Positions 22,637 to 30,134 of a stretch of 49,119 nucleotides of DNA are shown one piece after another (within the stretch, counting starts at the first letter, position 1; each line of letters starts with the position of its first letter). Origin of the DNA: a virus. Location: positions 1-49,119 of the IMG/VR virus record IMGVR_UViG_3300050821_006554. The stretch is one strand, 5' to 3'. The position numbers and the translations under genes are program-made. The notes below the pieces were generated by a model. That model was not told the DNA's origin and did not search any database. It saw only the letters and a program-made list of their open reading frames with translations.

Positions 22637-22995
22637 CCGCATGCCTCTGCGTCGAAGATTGGAACGGTAAAGTGCTGGTTTCCATGTTCACCGACAAGGC
22701 GACGGTTCCTTCTTCCCTGAAGGACCGGAAGCATCACTTTATCGACATTGACGACAAGGACGCTGGCTTGGCGCTGTCGCTGTTGGAGCGGCTTTATATG
22801 CAGCAAGTCCAAGTGGATGTGAAAAGCGCCGAACAAGCCAAGACCGAAACGGCGAGCCCGCAATCGCGCAAAATGCCCAAGAGCGAATTGTTACACATTC
22901 TGGACGGCATCATTCGCACGTCCAATCAGCAAGGCGAAATCGAAGCCGCCCTGGCGATCTATAAGCGGATCAACGGCGTGGAATGGCGGTGTTAG
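22633..22995 (+). CDS. hypothetical recombination-block protein
   Basis: 120 residues. Beta-rich first half (CLCVEDWNGKVLVSMFTD), charged middle, helical end (SELLHILDGIIRTSNQQGEIE). Sits between exonuclease and ATPase genes, so a recombination accessory role is plausible but unproven. Confidence 0.6.
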   Translation: MTACLCVEDWNGKVLVSMFTDKATVPSSLKDRKHHFIDIDDKDAGLALSLLERLYMQQVQVDVKSAEQAKTETASPQSRKMPKSELLHILDGIIRTSNQQGEIEAALAIYKRINGVEWRC

Positions 22996-22996
22996 G

Positions 22997-23950
22997 ATGG
23001 CAAACGATTTCCGCCCCGCCGTTCGTGAGAACGTCGGACTGATTATCGGTCTCGCGGGCGGCACCGGTAGCGGCAAGACCACATCGGCGCTGCGTTTGGC
23101 TACCGGCATGTCGGGCGGTAAGTCCTTCGCGGTGATCGACACGGAAAGCCGCCGCGCGCTGCATTATGCCGATGAATATAAATTCGACCATTGCGAGCTG
23201 CGTCCGCTGTTCTCGCCAAACGCTTACGCCGACAAGATCAAGACGGCCGATGACGCGGGCTATCCGGTAATCGTGGTCGATAGCGCCAGCCATGAGCATG
23301 CGGGCGAAGGCGGCTTACTGGACATGCACGAAGCCGAGCTGAAGCGCATGGCCGGGAACGATTGGCAGAAGCGCGAAAACTGCAAGATGGCCGCATGGAT
23401 CAATCCGAAGGGCGAGCACAAGAAATTCGTGAACCGGATTTTGCAGGTCCGCGCGCATTTGATCCTGTGTTTCCGCGCTGAAGAAAAGGTCGAAATGGTG
23501 CGCGGCGAAGATGGGAAAATGAGGATCATTCCCAAGCGCTCGCGTTCCGGCAAGGACGGCTGGATTCCGATTTGCGAAAAGAATCTGCCCTATGAATTGA
23601 CGGCTTCGTTTCTGTTGCTTGGCGAGCGGCCGGGATACCCGCTGCCGATCAAGCTCGAAAATCAACACCGCGCGCTGTTCCCGCTCGATAAGGCGATCAA
23701 TGAAGATTCCGGCCGCGAGATTGCCGCATGGGCGGCGGGCGGCACATCAAGGTCAACGCAACCATCGGCTGCGGATCGTCAACCGGGCACGCTGTTTCGC
23801 GAGGCCGAACTTGCCGCATCGGCCGGTTACGAAGAACTGCGCTCATGGTGGAACGGTCTTTCCGAAGGCGACAGGAACCTACTCAACAACGACAAGACGC
23901 GGCTTCAGGAAATCGCTCGCGCCGCCGACAAGAACCGAGACGCCGCATGA
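22997..23950 (+). CDS. AAA/RecA-like ATPase of the recombination module (Sak-like)
   Basis: 317 residues. Walker A AGGTGSGKTTS at about 20-30, FAVIDTESRR near 43-52, Walker B VIVVDSAS near 90, and HLILCFRAEEK near 150. This layout fits phage ATPases grouped with Sak3/Sak4 recombination functions. It lies next to the RecE-like nuclease, the usual pairing. The last 75 residues are a variable, hydrophilic tail. The exact Sak type cannot be set by eye. Confidence 0.75.
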   Translation: MANDFRPAVRENVGLIIGLAGGTGSGKTTSALRLATGMSGGKSFAVIDTESRRALHYADEYKFDHCELRPLFSPNAYADKIKTADDAGYPVIVVDSASHEHAGEGGLLDMHEAELKRMAGNDWQKRENCKMAAWINPKGEHKKFVNRILQVRAHLILCFRAEEKVEMVRGEDGKMRIIPKRSRSGKDGWIPICEKNLPYELTASFLLLGERPGYPLPIKLENQHRALFPLDKAINEDSGREIAAWAAGGTSRSTQPSAADRQPGTLFREAELAASAGYEELRSWWNGLSEGDRNLLNNDKTRLQEIARAADKNRDAA

Positions 23951-24165
23951 CCATCGCCACGCCGGAAACGAAACCCATTATTCGCGGCGTGTGCGATCAT
24001 TGCGGCAATGTTTCCGAGCCGCTTGAAGTTTGGAAACTTAGAACGGTTGACGCATGGGACGCGCGGGATGTGATCGTGCAATTGGTTGGTCTAAATTGGG
24101 AAATTGACACAATGGTAGACGCGCCTTCCCCACTATTGTACTGCCCCGATTGCTGCGAACGATGA
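23947..24165 (+). CDS. small zinc-ribbon protein
   Basis: 72 residues. CDHCGN at 16-21 and CPDCC at 66-70 make a zinc knuckle pair around a beta/helix middle. ATGA overlaps with both neighbours. No function assigned. Confidence 0.7.
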   Translation: MTIATPETKPIIRGVCDHCGNVSEPLEVWKLRTVDAWDARDVIVQLVGLNWEIDTMVDAPSPLLYCPDCCER

Positions 24166-24761
24166 CCGTCGCCTATCCCCTGCAATGGCCTGACGGCTGG
24201 CCGCGCGCGAAGTATCGCAATGTCGCGCCGTTTCAGGTGACGTTCGAAAAGGCGCGGAACGAACTCAAGAATCAATTGCGGCTGATGGGCGTGGCAAGCG
24301 ATTTCATCATTTCGTCCAACCTGCCCTTGCGCCGAAACGGCGAAGCCTATTCCGACGATGCGACGGTGAATCTTGAGGACCCAGGAGTCGCCATCTATTT
24401 CACGCGTCGGGGGCGGCAATTGGTGATGGCGCGCGATGCCTACAAAACCGTGCTTGGCAACCTGCGTTCGGTCGGCCTTGCCGTGGAATATCTGCGCGGG
24501 CTGGAGCGGCACGGCGGCGCACCGATGCTTGAGCGCGCCTTTGATGGCTTTATGCGGCTGTCTCATGGCGGACCCACCAATGAGCCGAGCTGTTGGGAAA
24601 TTCTGGACGTGAAACCGGGTTGCGGGCGCGAAACGATCCTTGAGCGCTTCCGTCTTTTGGCGAAGGACGCGCACCCCGATCTTGGCGGCACGGCCGAAGC
24701 ATTCTCACGGCTGAAGAAGGCGCGCGACGAAGCATTGGCGGGAGGGAGGCACGCGACATGA
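24162..24761 (+). CDS. J-domain protein
   Basis: 199 residues. The last 55 are a J domain: CWEILDVKPGCGRETILERFR, HPD at 171-173, then GGTAEAFSRLKKARDEAL. The HPD triad stimulates host DnaK. The first 140 residues are specific to phage proteins of this type (PLQWPDGWPR start) and likely bind DNA or a partner. It may remodel replication or repressor complexes as lambda-type phages use host DnaJ. Coupled on both sides by ATGA. Confidence 0.85.
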   Translation: MTVAYPLQWPDGWPRAKYRNVAPFQVTFEKARNELKNQLRLMGVASDFIISSNLPLRRNGEAYSDDATVNLEDPGVAIYFTRRGRQLVMARDAYKTVLGNLRSVGLAVEYLRGLERHGGAPMLERAFDGFMRLSHGGPTNEPSCWEILDVKPGCGRETILERFRLLAKDAHPDLGGTAEAFSRLKKARDEALAGGRHAT

Positions 24762-25093
24762 ACAACGAACAGAAAAGCCTATATCTCAGCATGGCCGACG
24801 AAACAGACCATCCAGAGGACAAGCTTTATTATCGGATGATGGCCGAGATTGCGCCTACCGTGAGCACGATGGCGGCGGCTCACATCAATCATGTTGGCGC
24901 GCAAATGTTCTACAACGCTGTCGTGCAAGTGGCGGCGGCTATTGTTTTCGAAGTTGCCTATAATGTTGGCGATGTAGAAAATAAAAATAACCAAAAGCTG
25001 ATCGTTAGCGATTTCAGGCGTGTGCTGAAGGATCATGCCGACAAATTCATAGACCGGGGATCAATCCCGTGTTCAGCGCCACTGAATTCCTAG
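24758..25093 (+). CDS. hypothetical protein
   Basis: 111 residues, helical and acidic at first (LYLSMADETDHPEDKLYYRMM), with an Ala/Val-rich centre (VVQVAAAIVFEVAYNVG) that is too polar for a sure membrane span. No family recognised. Confidence 0.6.
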   Translation: MNNEQKSLYLSMADETDHPEDKLYYRMMAEIAPTVSTMAAAHINHVGAQMFYNAVVQVAAAIVFEVAYNVGDVENKNNQKLIVSDFRRVLKDHADKFIDRGSIPCSAPLNS

Positions 25094-25098
25094 AACCC

Positions 25099-25287
25099 AT
25101 GAGCGCGTCCGAACCCTCGCGGCTGCAAACGATCTATCGGCTGAGCCCTTCCGAGCTGATCGCGATTGGTGCGCGTCTTACGGCCGGTTGCCCAACACCC
25201 GGCGTGAGTCTGTCGCCATGGGCCGAACAGCTCCAGAAGGACGCGAAGGCGCTGTTCAATCATATCGTGGTTTCGCGAGGGAGTTAG
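25099..25287 (+). CDS. small hypothetical protein
   Basis: 62 residues from the ATG just after the upstream stop; a GTG 10 codons earlier overlaps that gene and is also possible. Helical, with YRLSPSELIAIGARL and AEQLQKDAKALFNHIV. No clear Shine-Dalgarno. Confidence 0.5.
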   Translation: MSASEPSRLQTIYRLSPSELIAIGARLTAGCPTPGVSLSPWAEQLQKDAKALFNHIVVSRGS

Positions 25288-25289
25288 CG

Positions 25290-25544
25290 ATGATTGGCGA
25301 CAAACCGATTGAATCGAAGTTCCGTGAACGGATGCTCGAAATCGCCCGTAGGCTGGACGAAAGCTTCAATCCAGATGCGTCAGAGCGCGAGGTCGGATTC
25401 GTGCTTCTGGTTTTTCCGTTCGACGCGACCGGCAATTGCCGATGCAACTACATTTCCAACGGTAATCGCGCCGACATCATCGCCATGTTCAAGGAACAAA
25501 TCGCCTACTTCGAAGGGCACCAAGACATCAAGGGGCATGCGTGA
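25290..25544 (+). CDS. small hypothetical protein
   Basis: 84 residues, alpha/beta: FRERMLEIARRLDESFNP, VGFVLLVFPFDATGNCRCNYISNG, then IIAMFKEQIAYFEGH. The pattern of a strand pair flanked by helices (FGFxLLVFPF...NYISN..R.DI...KE) recurs in many phage hypothetical proteins. Confidence 0.7.
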   Translation: MIGDKPIESKFRERMLEIARRLDESFNPDASEREVGFVLLVFPFDATGNCRCNYISNGNRADIIAMFKEQIAYFEGHQDIKGHA

Positions 25545-25547
25545 GCG

Positions 25548-25856
25548 ATGCGTCTCGTAACCGAAACAAACGAAGCGCCGCGCCGCCCAAGCGCCCGCAT
25601 TAAGACGGTCGCGAAAGATTTGGACACGGATGCAAGCGCGATTCGCCGGTTGATTGCGGCCGGTGAACTTGAGACTCATACCATCGGCAAGCGCGGCGTG
25701 CGGGTTTACCTAGACTCCGTTGCCGCCTATCAGGACCGGCAGACAAGGCCAGTCAAGCGCGGAACGCCAGCCAATCGGCCAAAACCCAGCCGAGCCACGA
25801 AAGCCGCCCATGCCGCTTCCATAGACTATCTGAAGCGCAAAGGACTGTTACCTTGA
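25548..25856 (+). CDS. putative excisionase / MerR-type winged helix protein
   Basis: 102 residues. Residues 18-60 (TVAKDLDTDASAIRRLIAAGELETHTIGKRGVRVY) fit the small winged helix of excisionases and HTH_17 proteins; the tail is basic. Directly upstream of the integrase, the normal place for a recombination directionality factor. A perfect TGCAT-T-ATGCA palindrome lies in the gap between the two genes. Confidence 0.65.
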   Translation: MRLVTETNEAPRRPSARIKTVAKDLDTDASAIRRLIAAGELETHTIGKRGVRVYLDSVAAYQDRQTRPVKRGTPANRPKPSRATKAAHAASIDYLKRKGLLP

Positions 25857-25886
25857 CTCCCTAACCTTGGTTCCCATACGGTTTAA

Positions 25887-25897
25887 TGCATTATGCA
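25887..25897. promoter_or_regulatory. TGCAT-T-ATGCA palindrome upstream of integrase
   Basis: Eleven-base perfect palindrome 11 bases before the integrase start, followed by CAGGGGCAAG, the Shine-Dalgarno region. TATGCACAG here resembles words in the repressor and 20326 regions, so it may be an operator that ties integrase expression to the switch. Confidence 0.4.
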
Positions 25898-25908
25898 CAG
25901 GGGCAAGC

Positions 25909-27084
25909 ATGACAACGTTTTTCGATAAAAAGCGCAAAAAATGGCAGTACGAATTCGAGCTGGACGGCCGACGCTACGGGCCGCGTGCCGCCGTTCACCC
26001 GGTCACGAAACAGCTCGCCACAACGAAGCGCGAAGCCGACGCGGTTGAGGAAACCGTCCGCGTTGCAGCGCGGATGGCCCCGAAGATCGCCAAGGCTGGC
26101 GAATCCATCATCGCGGATATTGTCGCCGCCCTGCATCCGACATGGGAAGGGCAAGCCCGCGCGAAAAACATCGAAGTCTATGAAAAGGAAATCCTTCAGT
26201 TCTTTGGTGCCGAGTCATCTGTCACGTCGGCGCTTACGCAAATCAGAGTCGATGATTTCGTAACCCACCTGAAAATAAGAACAATCAAACGATGGCATGG
26301 CGGGCCAAAGCTCAAGCCGCATGATCCGGTGAACGCCCGCAAATGGAAGGATAGCGGCAAGAAACTGAGGCCAGCGACAATCAATCTGTATCTTGGAGTC
26401 TTGGCTCAAATTGTTGAGCGCGCGGCATTGCTTCGCGATGAAGCAACAAAGGAACGTGTCCTGAAAGAGCCGCCGACCGTCCCGCATCAGAAAAAGGACA
26501 AGCGCAAACCGCGCCCGGTGCCCACCGTCATTTGCGGCTGGCTCTTGGAGAACCTCGCGAAACATGCCGGGGAAGCGTTCGGCGCGAGTCTCCGTTTCGG
26601 ATTTCGGCGCGGCGAAATTTTCTCGCTGACAATTTCCGATGTCGATTTCGAGAAAGGCGGCGTCAATTTGCGGGCCGAAAGGGTCAAAGACAAAGAGGAC
26701 GAATTTCTACCCGGCACGGCCGACGACATGGCTTTTATGCAGGCGTTGGTAGACCAAGCGAAAGAGCGCGGGACCAAATTCCTGATTACCTACCGGCGCG
26801 GCAAAAATCACTCTTGGGAGCCGATCAAAAAACCCAAAAGCGCTTGGAAGCGCGTCATGGCGAAGGTCAAGGAAGCCTATGGGGAGACGTGGCGCTGGCA
26901 CGATGTTCGCGCCGCCTACATTTCGCATATCGCTAAGACAAACCCGCTTGGGGCGCAAAAGCTCGCCCGCCATTCCGACTACGCGACGACGGCGCTTTAC
27001 GTTGGGATTGACGATGATTTCAAACGGCAAGTCATCGAAAAGGCCGGACAACACCCGGCGCTCAAAATTGTCAAAGCCGCTTAA
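25909..27084 (+). CDS. int: tyrosine-family integrase
   Basis: 391 residues. N-terminal arm-binding region (FFDKKRKKWQYEFELDGRRYG, a beta-sheet like other arm-binding domains), core-binding domain (about 70-200) and catalytic domain. Catalytic residues seen: Arg in LRFGFRRGEIF, HDVR at 331-334, LARH with His355, and nucleophile Tyr364 in ALYVG. It joins phage and host DNA at the tRNA-Pro attachment site 400 bases downstream. The ATG behind GGGGCAAG is preferred to an upstream in-frame codon. Confidence 0.93.
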   Translation: MTTFFDKKRKKWQYEFELDGRRYGPRAAVHPVTKQLATTKREADAVEETVRVAARMAPKIAKAGESIIADIVAALHPTWEGQARAKNIEVYEKEILQFFGAESSVTSALTQIRVDDFVTHLKIRTIKRWHGGPKLKPHDPVNARKWKDSGKKLRPATINLYLGVLAQIVERAALLRDEATKERVLKEPPTVPHQKKDKRKPRPVPTVICGWLLENLAKHAGEAFGASLRFGFRRGEIFSLTISDVDFEKGGVNLRAERVKDKEDEFLPGTADDMAFMQALVDQAKERGTKFLITYRRGKNHSWEPIKKPKSAWKRVMAKVKEAYGETWRWHDVRAAYISHIAKTNPLGAQKLARHSDYATTALYVGIDDDFKRQVIEKAGQHPALKIVKAA

Positions 27085-27096
27085 GGGGAACTTTCA

Positions 27097-27456
27097 ATGA
27101 GCAAGACCAAGCAAAAGCCAGCGCCTACGGTGCCCGATGTACTGAAACACCACCATCCCATGCATAGGGTTTACCCGCTCACTCAATTTGATGAAAACGG
27201 CTTCACCGCTGATCTGGAAAACGGCAAGGAATTTTTCACCTTCGAACGCGCCCGCGCCTATGCTGTCACTCTGCCTGCGGCCATCATCGAAACCGTTGCC
27301 ACAACCGGAGTGATCGCCGGTCAAGTAATCCCAAATGAATGGTCTCCAGATGAAGAAATTGTTGGGTCTGATGACGCTGGGGATTTCAACATGGACGAAG
27401 AAACGGCTTCCGAGTCCCAGCAAGGAGTCCCAGCAAGCGAAAGTTTGGAAACATAA
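27097..27456 (+). CDS. hypothetical protein between integrase and attP
   Basis: 119 residues. YPLTQFDENGFTADLENGKEF and PAAIIETVATTGVIAGQVIP suggest a small beta-rich protein with an acidic, Ser/Gln-rich tail. The tail's DNA contains the left pair of attP-flanking repeats, which may explain its odd composition. No family recognised. Confidence 0.65.
   Translation: MSKTKQKPAPTVPDVLKHHHPMHRVYPLTQFDENGFTADLENGKEFFTFERARAYAVTLPAAIIETVATTGVIAGQVIPNEWSPDEEIVGSDDAGDFNMDEETASESQQGVPASESLET
27412..27437 (+). repeat. left pair of attP-flanking direct repeats
   Basis: Two adjacent copies of GAGTCCCAGCAAG (27412-27424 and 27425-27437), 44 bases left of the attP core. With a 13-base period the two copies are read in different codon frames, so protein coding does not explain their identity. 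Candidate arm-type integrase sites. Confidence 0.65.
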
Positions 27457-27481
27457 AAAACACCTAACCCATTGATTTAAT

Positions 27482-27526
27482 TGGTCGGAGAGAGAGGATT
27501 TGAACCTCCGGCCCCCACGTCCCGAA
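27482..27526 (-). other. attP: attP core: 3' part of tRNA-Pro(CGG)
   Basis: Read on the minus strand these 45 bases run from the anticodon loop (TTCGGGA, anticodon CGG) through anticodon stem 3' side, variable loop, a paired T-arm (GGAGG/TTCAAAT/CCTCT), acceptor strand CTCTCCG, A and CCA. The 5' half of a tRNA is missing, so this is not a tRNA gene but the sequence by which the phage restores the host gene on integration. Confidence 0.88.
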
Positions 27527-27590
27527 TTTGAAGGCTACCAGCTAAGTACATGAAATCATTGAGTCCGAAAAGAACGAATTGGGGCAGAAT

Positions 27591-28193
27591 ATGAACGAAA
27601 TAGCACCCGAGTCCCAGCAAGAGTCCCAGCAAGAATCCAGCACGGCGACAATCAAAGACGTGCTGGACTCGGTCTATGAGGCGCACGAAGGCAGCGAAGC
27701 GTCACACGCCTATTCGCGCCGCCATGGCGTCGTGTCGGCGGCGGTTCTCACGGTCTACGATGACGCCACCGCCGCGACCGTAGCGCTATCGCTCGCGCCC
27801 CGGATCACGGGGAAGGTTGTCGTGGAGGTCGGCGGCGGCATCGGCCTCCTGGCCTTCCATTTGGGCTTGTACGCCGAGCGGGTGTTCTGCATCGAAGCCA
27901 ATCCGGTTTGGACATCTTGCTTCCTCGCGGCGCTGATTTCCGAGAAGCCGAAAAATGTCTCGTACCTGTTCGGCGCGGCCGACGAATTCGCTGGGCTGAT
28001 CCGCGCCGATGTGGCCCTGTTCTGCACGCATTCAGGCGTGTCCGCGATGCGAGCGGCGGCGGCGTTGTTCGCGCCGGTCGTGATCGACGTTTGGGGGGAG
28101 GTCTTGAAGGACGCGGATTGGAAGGATTTCGATGCCCTCGCACTCGCGCTGCGGGAGTCATCCTTGAAAGGAAAAGGCCGTCCCGTACGGTGA
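27591..28193 (+). CDS. SAM-dependent methyltransferase-like protein
   Basis: 200 residues. GKVVVEVGGGIGLLAFHLG (about residues 75-93) is motif I of class I methyltransferases, VFCIEANP the acidic end of strand 2, and ADVALFCTHSGV strand 4; no DPPY-type motif, so DNA base methylation is not indicated. The first 20 residues repeat ESQQ because the right attP-flanking repeats lie there. ATG behind GGGGCAG; a TTG start four codons earlier is possible. Last gene before attP-side terminator and between integration site and structural genes: a lysogeny-conversion type cargo position. Confidence 0.7.
   Translation: MNEIAPESQQESQQESSTATIKDVLDSVYEAHEGSEASHAYSRRHGVVSAAVLTVYDDATAATVALSLAPRITGKVVVEVGGGIGLLAFHLGLYAERVFCIEANPVWTSCFLAALISEKPKNVSYLFGAADEFAGLIRADVALFCTHSGVSAMRAAAALFAPVVIDVWGEVLKDADWKDFDALALALRESSLKGKGRPVR
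27609..27633 (+). repeat. right pair of attP-flanking direct repeats
   Basis: GAGTCCCAGCAA (27609-27620) and GAGTCCCAGCAAG (27621-27633), same orientation as the left pair, 82 bases right of the core; a decayed copy GAATCCAGCAC follows. Here the period is 12, so both copies read ESQQ. Confidence 0.65.
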
Positions 28194-28211
28194 CAGCGGA
28201 ACGGCCTTTTC
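28171..28211. terminator. bidirectional terminator between convergent operons
   Basis: Perfect 11-bp inverted repeat, GAAAAGGCCGT (28171-28181) and ACGGCCTTTTC (28201-28211), giving a T run after the stem on both strands. The methyltransferase stop codon lies in the loop. It would end both the plus-strand lysogeny/recombination operon and the minus-strand structural operon, whose last gene stops 70 bases away. Confidence 0.85.
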
Positions 28212-28280
28212 TGCAATCGCGCGCCAAGTGGGGCAATGCACTCAACGACCGGTTTAATTTAGGACCGAACCAAACGTGTT

Positions 28281-28682
28281 TCAAGCCCGCCACGGCTCAA
28301 CCAAGAATTTGATGAAGCGAGGTCTCTTAAGGGGTTCAAGAAAAATGCCGCCGCGATGGTGCCAGATTTCCCAGCCTTGCTGTACTGCCTCAATTTGTTC
28401 AGCGACTTCGAGTTTATATTCCGCTCTTTCGCTTTTGCTCAGGGCGTCGAATCGGGCTTTCCCATTCTTTCGCAAGTCAAACCAATGGGCGCGCATGGCC
28501 TTAAAATTCGCAAAGCCGCGCTCCATTACGCGCCGCTCAAGATCGGCATAGATATAGGCGTAGTCCGCGCCCGTTACGGCGGCGATTTCTTCGGCAAAGG
28601 CGCGGACCTTGCCCCGCTGGTATGTCGTGATGCCATGACGCCGCTCGCGTTCTGCACGTGTCACACGCTGGTTTAGCGCCAT
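28281..28682 (-). CDS. hypothetical protein, last gene of structural operon
   Basis: 133 residues. Basic and helical (TRAERERRHGITTYQRGKVRA, ALSKSERAEYKLEVAEQIEA), with a WEIWHHRGGIFLEPLKRPRF end. The ATG follows CAGGGGG; an open upstream extension through the gap is Gly/Pro-rich and not believed. Its place would suit a lysis or late regulatory gene, but it shows no such motif. Confidence 0.65.
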   Translation of the reverse strand: MALNQRVTRAERERRHGITTYQRGKVRAFAEEIAAVTGADYAYIYADLERRVMERGFANFKAMRAHWFDLRKNGKARFDALSKSERAEYKLEVAEQIEAVQQGWEIWHHRGGIFLEPLKRPRFIKFLVEPWRA

Positions 28683-28867
28683 GTAAGCCCCCTGTGAAAA
28701 AGGCGGGCCGAGCGAGCCACCACAACCCCCCGGCCCATGGGTAACTGTCGGACAAATCAGCCAACCGTGCGCCAAAGGCTTAAAGCGCAAAAGCCGATTT
28801 GACGGACGCTACCGCTATGAAAATTGCATTACCGGAAACGTGGCGTCAAGCGCGCCTATGGGACGAT

Positions 28868-29308
28868 TCAGGCCGCTTCGTAGACCAGGGAAAAGAAAAA
28901 GCCCTGACCCGAATTGGAAAGATTGGCGGCTGTTAGCGCGGAAAATGCGCCGGATGAGCCCATTTGATAGAGCGTGCAACTTCCGGGGTTGTTCGCCCCG
29001 AACACGCCTGCCAAAGCATAGGAATTAGGGGCATCGAACAGAAAGCCGGTGCCTGGGCCTGCCATCATGATGGCGTTGCCTACGGCGACTGCATTTGCCG
29101 GTACGGGAAGATTGAGCGTCAGAGCGCCGGTCAAGGTTCCTTTGGTCGCAAGCTGGACGCCATACGAAGCGAGCACGAGACTTCCCGCGCGAGTGAATCG
29201 TCCGACTCGTTGCAAATAGCTGTCGGGTGCTCCGCTTGCACCTGAAAGCGTCGGCACGAAGGAAATGCCCGGTGAGGATTGTTGACCGGATGAAAAATAG
29301 CCAACCAT
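28868..29308 (-). CDS. putative virion protein
   Basis: 146 residues, rich in Gly, Ser, Ala and small hydrophobics (ALTGALTLNLPVPANAVAVG, GTGFLFDAPNSYALAG), a beta-rich composition like the neighbouring fibre-type gene. Strong AAAAGGAG Shine-Dalgarno. Possibly a head- or tail-fibre tip; no family recognised. A 185-base gap without a clear gene follows, containing GGGCCG/CGGCCC repeats. Confidence 0.55.
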   Translation of the reverse strand: MVGYFSSGQQSSPGISFVPTLSGASGAPDSYLQRVGRFTRAGSLVLASYGVQLATKGTLTGALTLNLPVPANAVAVGNAIMMAGPGTGFLFDAPNSYALAGVFGANNPGSCTLYQMGSSGAFSALTAANLSNSGQGFFFSLVYEAA

Positions 29309-29323
29309 TAGGGTCTCCTTTTT

Positions 29324-29452
29324 TCACCAAGCCGTGTCGTCGGTCGTGATGTCGTCGTCAGGCGGCTTCTTCCGGTCGCGAAGGGTAGCCCAAATGGAGA
29401 GGGCCGCGACGGCGGCAAGGAGCAAAATCGCAATGGCAAGGTTCGTATCCAT
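29324..29452 (-). CDS. 42-residue membrane protein
   Basis: MDTNLAIAILLLAAVAALSIW is an N-terminal membrane helix, followed by LRDRKKPP and an acidic tail (DDDITTDDTAW): a single-pass inner-membrane protein, N-out by the positive-inside rule. Located among the last late genes, where lysis genes often lie; a pinholin, antiholin or spanin-like role is conceivable but unproven. Confidence 0.6.
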   Translation of the reverse strand: MDTNLAIAILLLAAVAALSIWATLRDRKKPPDDDITTDDTAW

Positions 29453-29486
29453 CTTATGAAGATCGCATCATGCCGAGCTGGGCGCG

Positions 29487-30134
29487 TCAAGTTCCTGCGC
29501 AAATGTTGAAATAAAGGGTAAGGCCGGAAAGATTGGCGTTCGTGAGTTGAACGCCAGCGAGGCTCCAAAAGTCCATGTAAGTCCCGGCCGCAACAATGCC
29601 ATGGACCTTCCCGATATAGACGGTGCCCGAACTGACGCCGACAAGGCAGGTCCAATTTTCAATGTTGGTGTCGGAACTGCCGGGGAGTCCGCCCATAATG
29701 GCGACGTTTCCGTTTGCATTTGCGCCGATTGTGACCTTGCCGCTAATGCCAAACGCCGCGCCGGATTTGACGTAATAGCAATCGACGCCCGTATAGACGA
29801 TGCCTTGCGAGCTGCCATCGAACGGGTTCCAGTTGGTCTTGCGCACTGTGGTTGCGACAATGCCGCTTGAAACTGTGAGCGATACGTCGGCATCGCCGGT
29901 TAGGAAGGTGAGCTTGCGGTCGGACGTTAAATTGCTGCCGGGAAGGAAGGTCAGATAATTCGAGCCGTCCGGGTCTTGCGCCTGGAGGCCGGTGTTCACG
30001 GCTTTGAACGTGCCACCGTAGGAGCTGCCGCCGCTGAGCGAATTAAGATAGCCGAGGATGTTGTTGAATTCGGTGTTCAAATCCAACGGCGTGAGGATTT
30101 CCGTTCCCCAAACTTTGATGCGAGCAAGCGCCAT
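29487..30134 (-). CDS. fibre-like virion protein
   Basis: 215 residues. Short N-terminal anchor-like part with TPLDLNTEFNNILGYLNSL, typical of small phage fibre proteins, followed by a Gly/Ser/Thr-rich beta domain (VTIGANANGNVAIMGGLPGS). Starts one base after the ejection-protein gene upstream ends. Likely a minor tail fibre or its adaptor. Confidence 0.6.
   Translation of the reverse strand: MALARIKVWGTEILTPLDLNTEFNNILGYLNSLSGGSSYGGTFKAVNTGLQAQDPDGSNYLTFLPGSNLTSDRKLTFLTGDADVSLTVSSGIVATTVRKTNWNPFDGSSQGIVYTGVDCYYVKSGAAFGISGKVTIGANANGNVAIMGGLPGSSDTNIENWTCLVGVSSGTVYIGKVHGIVAAGTYMDFWSLAGVQLTNANLSGLTLYFNICAGT

Noticed and set aside
27482-27526. A tRNA gene
   Set aside because: Only anticodon loop to CCA is present; the 5' acceptor, D-arm and 5' anticodon stem do not pair.
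27591-27650. ESQQ protein repeat as a functional peptide motif of the methyltransferase
   Set aside because: The same DNA word is repeated left of attP in another reading frame, so the DNA is what is conserved.
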